Source: Asparagopsis taxiformis (taxonomy: Eukaryota > Rhodophyta > Florideophyceae > Bonnemaisoniales > Bonnemaisoniaceae). Taken from it: a DNA stretch of 22,374 nucleotides. The position numbers and the translations under genes were made by a program. Shown in pieces: positions 9,554 to 17,568 of this stretch; the first letter of the stretch is position 1, and each line of letters starts with the position of its first letter. The stretch lies in NCBI GenBank assembly GCA_030407315.1, contig JALQPE010000808.1:1-22374 (forward strand), written 5' to 3'. The notes under the pieces are model-generated. The model was not told the DNA's origin. It was given only the letters and a program-made list of their open reading frames with translations, and did not search any database.

Positions 9554-11126
9554 TCTCACACGTGTTATTTCAACGATATGATTACGATGTCACTAGTTAC
9601 GGAAAGATTGATACGTCTGCTCGCTTTCTCACGAGTCAATTCACCCATTTCGGTCTCGTGCCTACTGCCGAAGAGGAGCCTAGCTTTATGGACAAACATT
9701 AGGACTGAAAAATGTATCTAATTCAAGTAAGCTTCCTAGAATTTCACAAGCTATGCTCGATACTAAGCGAGGGGATGGCGATGAGCTCTACACAGTCAAC
9801 TACGATGACCCCCGATGTGGTTCACATTCGTCACAGTACCAGTCGGGGAGACTCCTACCTCTCAGATGGTGTCCCGGTGACTCCAAGACGCCACTGCTTT
9901 GTCCAATCCTGGTCCTAAGAAGATGACGGGTTACGCTATGTGTGACGTACATGAGTACCATGGAAACGTGAGTGGGAATGGTGATAGTGGGATTACTGGA
10001 GTGATGGGAGATGAGTCTGGGGAGAAATCATACAGTTTCTATACACCTGACGGGTATTGGTGGAATATAATTGAATGGAATGATGTGTGATGTCTGCACC
10101 ACGTCGACCTCCTCTCTCGCCCCAACATCGCGCAGCACTCTCAATGCAACACAGTGTGCATCTTTGTTGGCGTTACATGTGCGCCTAGTTCTTGCATCGC
10201 TGCTTCCCTCACATCATCATCTAACCGTCTGTAACGCAACAACATGCCACCGCATGTCGCTCACAGTCACATATGTATTTCTTAATACGCTTGTTGAAAC
10301 ACGGAACGCTCTTATTCACCACAGCGGCAGCTCTACACAAACTAACACTGAAACCAAGATGGAGGCAATATATCGGTGGCATTTCATTACAAATGTACTT
10401 TTTCTTTCTGCTGCTGGTGTGGCCTTGTGTTTGAAACTTGCTTGCAGGTCCTTTCCAACAGCTTAGTGTCGTAACCATTGCAGATGCGTTGCTGCTAGAA
10501 TCACCCGGAGAGCTTCAATCAAATGGTTGTTGTGGACTAGTTGCGCTCGTTGTGAATCAATCGCCAGTGCGTGCATCTGTATTTGTGCGTTCGTGTGCGC
10601 GCTTACTAGATGCGATGCAATGCAATGCTCACGTACACTGTATACTACTGACTTTTACAAATATAGCTTTGTATGAGAAGCGTCGGTATGTATCCGACAC
10701 CTTACCATTGCCTCACTCTGTAAAGCTTCTTTCCCAGTAGCAATTTGTATCGCATTGCACCATGACGCAGGGCAGACTGCGAGTGAAAGCAACGAGTAAA
10801 CAAACTTTTCGCTCATCATTCACCACACGCTGTTGTCGTTGAAGTCATAACCATATCCACATCCCATTCTGGAAACTCTTGGAAGACAGACGAGCCCAGT
10901 CCACCACTGGTGCTTGTAGATGTAGCATTTTTAAGCTGTTCGTTTAGATAGTAAGGGATAGATGGTGTAGTGCGCAACACTAGAGAACAACGCTGTGCAG
11001 GACAACATGTTTGTTCGGCGTAAATCGTCATATGTTCCATTTGGACTATTTTGGCAGCTCACATGCATCAACCTGAATATTAAGACTCTGGACTGGCACA
11101 CTCAAGTATCTGGATACGCTTGAGCA
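9554..11126. other. no confident gene; possible downstream karyopherin debris
   Basis: Directly after the karyopherin fragment, frames such as YDYDVTSYGKIDTSARFL (about 9580-9640) and the frame at 10438-10740 look mildly protein-like but match nothing I can name. A - strand frame at 10816-11040 ends FPEWDVDMVMTSTTTACGE; it is compositionally plausible but too short to support. The stretch may be decayed or intron-rich continuation of the same gene. Confidence 0.2.
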
Positions 11127-11486
11127 GTGGCAGGGGCGCAAGAGCCGGTCCAAGTTTTTGTACAAGGCACGTTGACACACTGCATTCACTTGATTGACAC
11201 CCGAGTGCAACGACTGGCTCGCTGTCCAGGGATGGGGGACTGCTGTGCAAGTGTTCAATACATCTCAAGATGCAGTTCAAGAATAAACATTTCAACGTTA
11301 TCCGGCTCACGGTCTCAGTTGGTCAAGTCATGGATCACAGGGTGTGGTGAAAAACCTCTTTGTTTACATTGTCTCAATAGCGAGGTCGACGATATTGCGA
11401 CCTCGTTACTGGGACGGATTGGCATCACCGAGTGTGACAGACTGGAAGATGTGATTGGGCAGGAGCGAGGTGTGTGTGAAGGATAG
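11127..11486 (+). pseudogene. possible C-terminal karyopherin-like fragment (weak)
   Basis: A 119-codon frame whose first half reads EPVQVFVQGTLTHCIHLIDT, then RLARCPGMGDCCASVQYISR. It has the feel of C-terminal HEAT repeats of importin-13/transportin-3 proteins: a helix ending in a short loop with Pro, then a helix with paired cysteines. It lies on the same strand about 1.6 kb after the N-terminal fragment, which would suit one decayed or intron-containing gene spanning 8832 to about 11480. The second half shows no recognisable pattern. The link is inference and the fragment may be spurious. Confidence 0.2.
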
Positions 11487-12160
11487 TAAGAAACAGCGAG
11501 GTGGGTGTGTGGAAGGTGCGAATGGCGTCAAGTGATTGGCACAAGGGAGTTGAGCTCATCTGCGGACAGAGTATGGATGGCATCGTATGCCCGTTGGGAC
11601 AGCCCGGGCGGAAGTGATCATGGGAAGCTCGTTTATGTATGTGTGCGGCAGTTGGGATTGGGCGCGACTGGACGGCGAATGTGGTCGAAGAATGGGCGCG
11701 GCGACTATGGTCATGCTAAGTGGACCAACGCGGTGCGAGTCGAACCAGTTGATATATGAGGGATGTCAAGGCAAGGGGGCATTTAGACGGGCGAAAGGGT
11801 GCGTGTGACGCGAGTGGAAGGCGGTGAGGGAATGCATGCATGAATTGAGCGTGTGGGCGGACGAGGATTTGAGAAAACCTAATATGACAGTACATTGCGT
11901 GTGTGGTAGGCGCGTTGAAGTGTTACGGCGCATAAATCATCGGCGCCGATGGCTACGTCACAAACGGTGTAATCACCGCTGTAATCGGCGCCAACAGCAT
12001 GTTATGGCTGCAGACGCGACAGAATGTCGACTTCATCCTTAGAATGAAGTACGCTAATTAGCCATTCTGCCCAGCACCAGGTACGAAACTTGGGACTGGG
12101 CACGTCATTAGAGCTCTAGGGTAGGTAACAGAATATAAACTTATGTGGGAGGACGGGTTT
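11487..12160. other. no gene recognised; GGCGCC palindrome at 11938-11951
   Basis: Nothing codes convincingly. CATCGGCGCCGATG at 11938-11951 is a perfect 14-bp palindrome, and a second GGCGCC lies about 45 bases on, near 11990. The 74-bp tandem repeats begin at 12161. Confidence 0.3.
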
Positions 12161-12372
12161 TCAGGACAAGCTGTCGGAACTGTAATTACTGTGTTTTCTT
12201 ACAGCAAAGTCATCGTTAAGGCGGATTTGCTTTCTCAGGACAAGCTGTCAGAACTGTAAGTACTCTGTTTTCTTACAGCAAAGTCATCGTTAAGGCGGAT
12301 TTGCTTTCTCAGGACAAGCTGTCGGAACTGCTATTCAGTTTTCTTACAGCAAAGGCAGTTTACCCCGGTTGC
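12161..12372. repeat. 74-bp tandem repeat, nearly three copies, each carrying half a palindrome
   Basis: The motif TCAGGACAAGCTGTC starts at 12161, 12235 and 12309, an exact 74-base step. Each of the first two units includes a half site TTACAGCAAAGTCATCGT that runs into AAGGCGG instead of the mirrored half. The third is cut short and runs into the first outer arm of the palindrome array (GGCAGTTTACC). Confidence 0.85.
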
Positions 12373-12633
12373 TTACAGCAAAGTCATCGTAACGATGACT
12401 TTGCTGTAAGAAAACAAAACATTACAGCAAAGTCATCGTTAAGATGACTTTGCTGTAAGAAAACAAAACATTACAGCAAAGTCATCGTAAGATGACTTTG
12501 CTGTAAGAAAACAAAACATTACAGCAAAGTCATCGTAACGATGACTTTGCTGTAAGAAAACAAAACATTACAGCAAAGTCATCGTTACGATGACTTTGCT
12601 GTAAGAAACCATGGTAAACCAACTTCTCTGTAA
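12354..12633. repeat. foldback element FB0: five 36-37 bp palindromes at about 49-bp spacing
   Basis: Palindromes lie at 12373-12409, 12422-12458, 12471-12506, 12519-12555 and 12568-12604. Each is TTACAGCAAAGTCATCGT, a central base, then the exact reverse complement of that half; two have slightly altered centres. They are separated by a 12-13 base A-rich spacer (GAAAACAAAACA). Outer arms GGCAGTTTACC (left) and GGTAAACC followed by CTGTAAG (right) match the arms of the three later foldbacks. Confidence 0.9.
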
Positions 12634-12699
12634 GCATATGAGAGGGACTGATGTTTCTCACTCGGGAAGAAGAGACGATTTCGGACCTCGCGAAAAAGG

Positions 12700-13395
12700 C
12701 TGCAAAGTGGTCTGAAACGGTTGGGGTGGTTCTAGGGAGCACTAAAACTTGTTTTAATTGCACTCAAGCTTTCTCGCTTGCGTGGAAGGGTTGGTATAAT
12801 TCATCGATTTTTGGTCATCAGATTCTCACAACTGGAGATGTGATGGTCAAAATGGAACTTTGTCCGAATGATGTGCAAGTGGTCTGTAAGGGTTGGAGTG
12901 GGTCTAGGGAGTACGGAAAAGTGTTCTATGAGTTCGTAAAGCTGCTGGCTTGCGCATTAGGGCTGACAGAATGCATCGAGTTTTGGTCACCAGATTCCCA
13001 CAACTGAAGATGTGATGGCCAAAATTGAACTTTGTCGGAACGAAGTGCAAGTGGTCTGTAAGGGTTGGAGTGGGTCTGGGGAGTACTGTAATGGGTTTTA
13101 TTTGCCCTGAAAGCTGGTGGCTTGCGAGGTACAGCTTCCGGAGTTCACTAATTTTTGGTCACCAGATTCTCACAACTGGAGATGTGATGGCCAAAATTGA
13201 ACTTTGTCGGAACGAAGTGTAAGTGATCCGTAAGGGCTGGAGTGGCTCTAGGGAGTACGGAAAAGTGTTTTATGTGTCCGTAAAGCTGTTGAATTGCGTG
13301 GTAGGGATTCCAGAATGCATCGACTTTTGGTCACCAGACTCCCACAACTGGAGATGTGATAGCCAAAATTGAACTTTGCAAGAACGAAGTGCAAG
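12700..13395. repeat. 172-bp tandem repeat, about four copies
   Basis: The anchor TTTGGTCA(C/T)CAGA recurs at about 12809, 12981, 13153 and 13325, an exact 172-base step each time. Other shared blocks are CACAACTGGAGATGTGAT, GAACTTTGTCGGAACGAAGT and GGTTGGAGTGGGTCTAGGGA. The first copy is divergent; the others are clearly alike. A single further copy sits at about 15856-16045. Open frames through it are by-products of the repeat. Confidence 0.9.
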
Positions 13396-13600
13396 TGTTC
13401 TGGATGCCTTCAAGTGGCCTGGAAGCGTACTCTGGACAAGTTTTCGGACCTTGAAGAGGCTCAACTGCACAATGCTGATATTGAAATGAAACATTCATAT
13501 AGTCCATTTTTAACTAGAACTGCTGGAATGGATTGCGTAGCCTATAGAGGAGCAATGTAGTTATATAATAGAGCTAGAAGCATGCCTCAACAACCTATCT
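13396..13600. repeat. tail block after the 172-bp array (half hairpin)
   Basis: The block running GGCCTGGAAGCGTACTCTGG, then CAAGTTTTCGGACCTTGAAG and AATGAAACATTCATATA corresponds to 16113-16210 downstream of the other 172-bp copy. Here the left half of the hairpin seen at 16082-16151 is missing. No gene is seen. Confidence 0.7.
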
Positions 13601-14250
13601 CTCATGCCTCTAGTTCTCCTTCATCATTCCAGTCTTCCTTCCTGTGACGCACCGCGCCTCTGGTGTCACTTCACACGCCCCTCCTGTGCATTAAATACCT
13701 GTCTACCACTTCCGTATTCTACTCATACCACCACCTTCATTTTACCCCATGCCTACCATCCTATCCTTTACCTTCTGTCCTTCAGTCCTAGGCTAACCTA
13801 CTTCATAACCATCGATGTAAGGTGAATATCTAGATTCCTACCTACTTGAGAGTATAGTTTATTATAACGGAAAACGGACGGTTTTGTATAGTCAATGTGC
13901 TACACAGCACCAGGAGTAGATTTTGCGCACCGATAATCTATGCTTGATATTGGAGAGACCGGCTTCTTGTAGCCTCGGAAAATGTGCAGGTAGTACCTTT
14001 CCAGAGGTCCTGGAGGTGTTCACACCAACTCTAGTCCATTTTAACGAGTTTGAATTTCGACCGCCAGAATCTCTGTCGTGAGAAAATGGTGGTCGAAATT
14101 TACCGTGCTGCTCTCCCAATACTGAACTTTTTAGGTAGTTCAGCCCGGGTGAACAAGACACAGATTGCTCTTCAAAGCCGCCCGAAGCCGTCGAAACCAT
14201 CCTTCCACAATGTTCCCGACTTCAAAATTCCTATCTCACCCTTCCCAAAG

Positions 14251-14680
14251 TGAGAGAGGGACCAAGGTACCAGACGCTTACAGCTGAGGCAGTTTACCAG
14301 GGATGCTTACAGCAAAGTCATCGTTACGATGACTTTGCTGTAAGAAAAGAAAACATTACAGTGGGCGAAGGATTTTACCGGGTGAAAAAATCACCAAGAA
14401 TTTTTTTACCGGGTAAAAAATCGTGGCTACTGTAATGAAACGTTTTCTTACAGCAAAGTCATCGTAACGATGACTTTGCTGTAAGAAAAGGAAACATTAC
14501 AGTAGGCGAAGAATTTTTACCGGGTAAAAAATCACCAAGAATTTTTTTACCGGGTAAAAAAACGTGCCTGCTGTAATGTTTTCTTTTCTTACAGCAAAGT
14601 CATCGTAACGATGACTTTGCTGTCAGCACCCGCGGTAAACTGCCTCAGCTGTAAGCGGTCTGGCTTCACCCTCTCTCTCA
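14251..14680. repeat. foldback element FB1 with three palindromes and two 104-base loops
   Basis: Palindromes are at 14307-14343, 14448-14484 and 14589-14625 (the last with TGTCA for TGTAA), a 141-base step. The outer arms GAGAGAGGGACC and CTTACAGCTGAGGCAGTTTA (14251-14300) are mirrored at about 14632-14680. Each loop contains two inner odd palindromes with core TTTTTACCGGGTAAAAA and CATTACAG/CTGTAATG ends. Confidence 0.9.
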
Positions 14681-15344
14681 TGTCTCTTGTCTTCCTTCAT
14701 CCCAGCCTATCCCAACCTCCCTTCTATGTCGACTCCGGTGTCACTCCAGCCGACCCTTCAGTGAGTGCAATCCTTCTCTACCACCGCCATAATCTACTCA
14801 TACTATCCCCTTCATGTTGCTGCATACCTACCCTCCCATCCTTCCTGATTTTCCTACAATCCTAGGCTAGCCTACTTACCAACTATGTTGGTATTGAAGG
14901 CAGCTAGATTCCTAGTAACTCAAATCTATAGTCTGCTAAAAAGGGCGATTTGGTGTGGTCACTGTGCCACACGGCACCAGGAATAGAATCTGGCCACGGA
15001 TACTCTATGCTTGATCTCAGAGAGAACAGCTGCGCCAATGCTCCGAAAATGTGCTGTCAGTACCTTTCCAGACGTCCTGGAGGTGCTCATGCCAGCTCTA
15101 GTTCATTTTAGGGAGGTTGAGTTTCGACAATCAGAATTTCACTCTTGAGGAAATTGTGTTTGAAATTTTGTGCACTCCTCCCGCCGTACCAGGCAGGGCA
15201 CCCAGCCCAGACTGGGTTAGCACGACGCAGAGTGCTCCCCAACACCGCTAACAGCCGTCCAAACCATCCCTCTGCCATGTTTTACGGCTTCACAATTCCT
15301 TGCTCACCCTTCCCAAGGTGAGGGAGGGACCAAGCTCCCAGCCG

Positions 15345-15554
15345 CTTACAGCTGAGGCAGTTTACCAGGGATGCTTACAGCAAAGTCATCGTTACGATGA
15401 CTTTGCTGTAAGAAAACGTTTTCATTACAGTGGCCAGGAATTTTTTACCCGGTAAAAAAATCATGGCTACTGTAATGAATTGTTTTCTTACAGCAAAGTC
15501 ATCGTAACGATGACTTTGCTGTAAACATCCCTGGTAAACTGCTCCGTCTGTAAG
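15345..15554. repeat. foldback element FB2: 210-base near-perfect hairpin
   Basis: Left arm 15345-15449 and right arm 15451-15554 are reverse complements over about 104 bases with roughly a dozen mismatches and slight length differences, centred on ACCCGGT at 15447-15453. Palindromes at 15375-15411 (centre T) and 15488-15524 (centre A) sit symmetrically in the arms. Confidence 0.92.
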
Positions 15555-15782
15555 CCGTTGGTCTCAACCCTCGATCTCATGTCTGTTGTCCTCCTTCATC
15601 ATCTCCACATCCCTTCCTGCTAAGCATCACTTCTCTAGTGTCACTCTACCAGTCCTTTTCGTGCATGAAATACTTTTCTACCACTGCCATAGTCTACACA
15701 TACTATTGCCTCTATACTTCTGCATGCCTACGCTTCCATCTTTCTCTCCCGTGCTAGGCTTAGAGAATATCCTACTTCCTGA

Positions 15783-16230
15783 AGATCATTGTACAGTGAG
15801 GCAGTAAAAATCACTGTCTCACCGTACTGTCTGAGGCCCTCTTTTCAACACCGTAGTGTATAAGGGCTGGAGTGGCTCTGGGGATTACAGAAAGGTGTTT
15901 TATCTGTCCGTAAAGCTTCTGGCTTGCGCATTAGGGCTGGCAGAATGCATCGATTTTTGGTCATCAGATTCTCACAACTGCAGATATGATGAATTTCGGC
16001 CATGGCCAAAATTCAACTTTGTCGGAACGACGTAGATTTGGACTGGATGCCTCCAAGTGCATGCACTTGAAAGTGCACTTAGTCCAAAAAATTGTCCAGA
16101 GTACGCTCCCAGGCGATGGCCTGGAAGTGTACTCTGGACAAGTTTTTGGACCTGGAAGAGGTTGAATTGCACAATGCTTGTGTTGAAATGAAACATTTAT
16201 ATGGCCCATTCTTTACTTGGACAGCTGAAA
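15783..16230. repeat. composite block interrupting the third unit
   Basis: In order: a short AGACAGT-type segment (about 15793-15835), the tail TACTGTCTGAGGCCC then CTTTTCAACACCGTAGT (to 15857), one 172-bp repeat copy (about 15858-16045), a 16-bp palindrome CAAGTGCATGCACTTG (16054-16069), the hairpin 16082-16151, and a tail matching 13430-13510. It lies between unit landmarks that are adjacent in units 1 and 2. Confidence 0.75.
16082..16151. repeat. 70-base hairpin, 33-bp stem with a 4-base loop
   Basis: The left arm GTCCAAAAAATTGTCCAGAG, running on to CCCAGGC, pairs with the right arm GCCTGGAAGTGTACTCTGGA, running on to TTTGGAC. Thirty of 33 positions pair, with loop GATG at 16115-16118. 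The related site at about 13410-13460 carries only the right arm. Confidence 0.88.
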
Positions 16231-16593
16231 TCCTATCTACTCGAGAGTAAAGTATATAAAAACTGGAAACAGACGGTTTTGTATTGTCAATGTGCCACAA
16301 GGCACCAAGAGTAGATTTTGCCCTCCGATAATCTATGGTTGATTTCAGAGAGGATAACCGCGTGCAGTCACAGGACATGTGTTACCAGATCCTTCCCAGA
16401 GGTCCTGGAGGTGTTCACACCAACTCCAGCCCACTTTAACGAGTTTGAATTTCGAAAGTCAGAATCTCTGTCGTGAGAAAATTGAACCATTTCCGACCAC
16501 GTGGTAGAAATTTCGTACACTCCTCCAACCATACTAGACACAACACCCAGCTCAAACCGGGTGTAAACAACACAATGTGTTACCTAATGCCGC

Positions 16594-17253
16594 CTACAGC
16601 CGTCCATACCATTCCTATACCCTGTTCCTGTCCTGACTTCATAATTCCTTCCTCACCCTTCCCTAGGTCGGAAAAGGACGGAAGTCCCTGCCGCTTACAG
16701 CGGAAGCAATTTACCAGGGATGCTTACAGCAAAGTCATCGTTACGATGACTTTGCTGTAAGAAAATAAATCATTACAGCAGCCATGATTTTTTACCCGGT
16801 AAAAAAATTCTTGGCCACTGTAATTGAAACGCTTTCTTACAGCAAAGTCATCGTAACGATGACTTTGCTGTAAGAAAATAAATCATTACAGCAGCCACGA
16901 TTTTTCACCCGGTAAAAATTCTTGCTGATTTTTTACCCGGTAAAATTTCTTTGGCCACTGCAATGGAAACGTTTCCTTACAGCAAAGTCATCGTTACGAT
17001 GACTTTGCTGTAAGAAAATAAATCATTACAGCTGCCATGATTTTTTTACCCGGTGAAAAAATTCTTGGCCACTGTAATGGAAACGCTTTCTTACAGCAAA
17101 GTCATCGTAACGATGACTTTGCTGTAAGAATCCCCGGTAAACGGCTTCCGCTGTAAGGGGCTGAGAGTTCCGTCCCCCTCCCACCTAGGGAAGGGTGAGC
17201 AAGGAATTGGGAAGTCAGGAACATGGCTCAGCAGAACGTTTGTACGGCTGTGA
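16594..17253. repeat. foldback element FB3 with four palindromes and long outer arms
   Basis: Palindromes are at 16724-16760, 16837-16873, 16977-17013 and 17091-17127, with steps of 113, 140 and 114. Centre bases alternate T, A, T, A. Outer arms of over 100 bases (16594-16720 against 17130-17253) are imperfect reverse complements and include CTCACCCTTCCCTAGG/CCTAGGGAAGGGTGAG. Loops carry one or two TTTTTACCCGGTAAAA cores. Confidence 0.9.
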
Positions 17254-17290
17254 GTGGCTTCCAGGAGCATTCTGTGTCATGTGTTATCTC

Positions 17291-17568
17291 AGCAACGTCT
17301 CTTATAGTCGAACCTCACGGGTTGTCAAGGTCTAAAACTAGTCCCCCCTACGGTCTAGCTAGTGAAATCATGTAAAGTTGTAGACTAATACAAAAATGTA
17401 GCAATCAATAGGCTTAGTAGCACTAAACTATGACATGAAGGTCAGATGTATAGATGAAAATAGAAAGGTGGGCTAAGCGAATAATGTTGAGATGAGAAAG
17501 ACAGAACTTCATAGCAGGGAACAATAGCATAGGTTTTAATACTTCTCGTATGCTATCTATTGCTCCTG
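17291..17568. other. gap between FB3 and the - strand coding region; nothing recognised
   Basis: AT-rich, no convincing frame. It would hold the 3' untranslated region and terminator of the - strand gene ending at 17569 if that gene is expressed. Confidence 0.3.

Larger units (their letters stand above)
13601..17160. repeat. three tandem copies of a 0.9-1.1 kb unit ending in foldback elements
   Basis: Units start at 13601, 14677 and 15576 with CTCATG then a CTTCATC-containing pyrimidine-rich stretch. Matching internal landmarks include GGCACCA(G/A)GA, the AATCTATG region, and TCC(A/C)AGAGGTCCTGGAGG with variants at about 14001, 15068 and 16396. The first two are 1076 and 899 bases long; the third is longer because a repeat block of about 450 bases (15783-16230) interrupts it. 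Unit-level similarity looks moderate, with many substitutions and small indels. Apart from the repeats I see no gene in this interval. Confidence 0.8.

Noticed and set aside
12373..12604. CRISPR array
   Set aside because: Regular spacing of repeats, but spacers are the same A-rich 12-13 bases each time and the setting is eukaryotic.
12651..13222. Open frames within the 172-bp array
   Set aside because: The frames shift between repeat copies and show no protein pattern; the repeat explains them.
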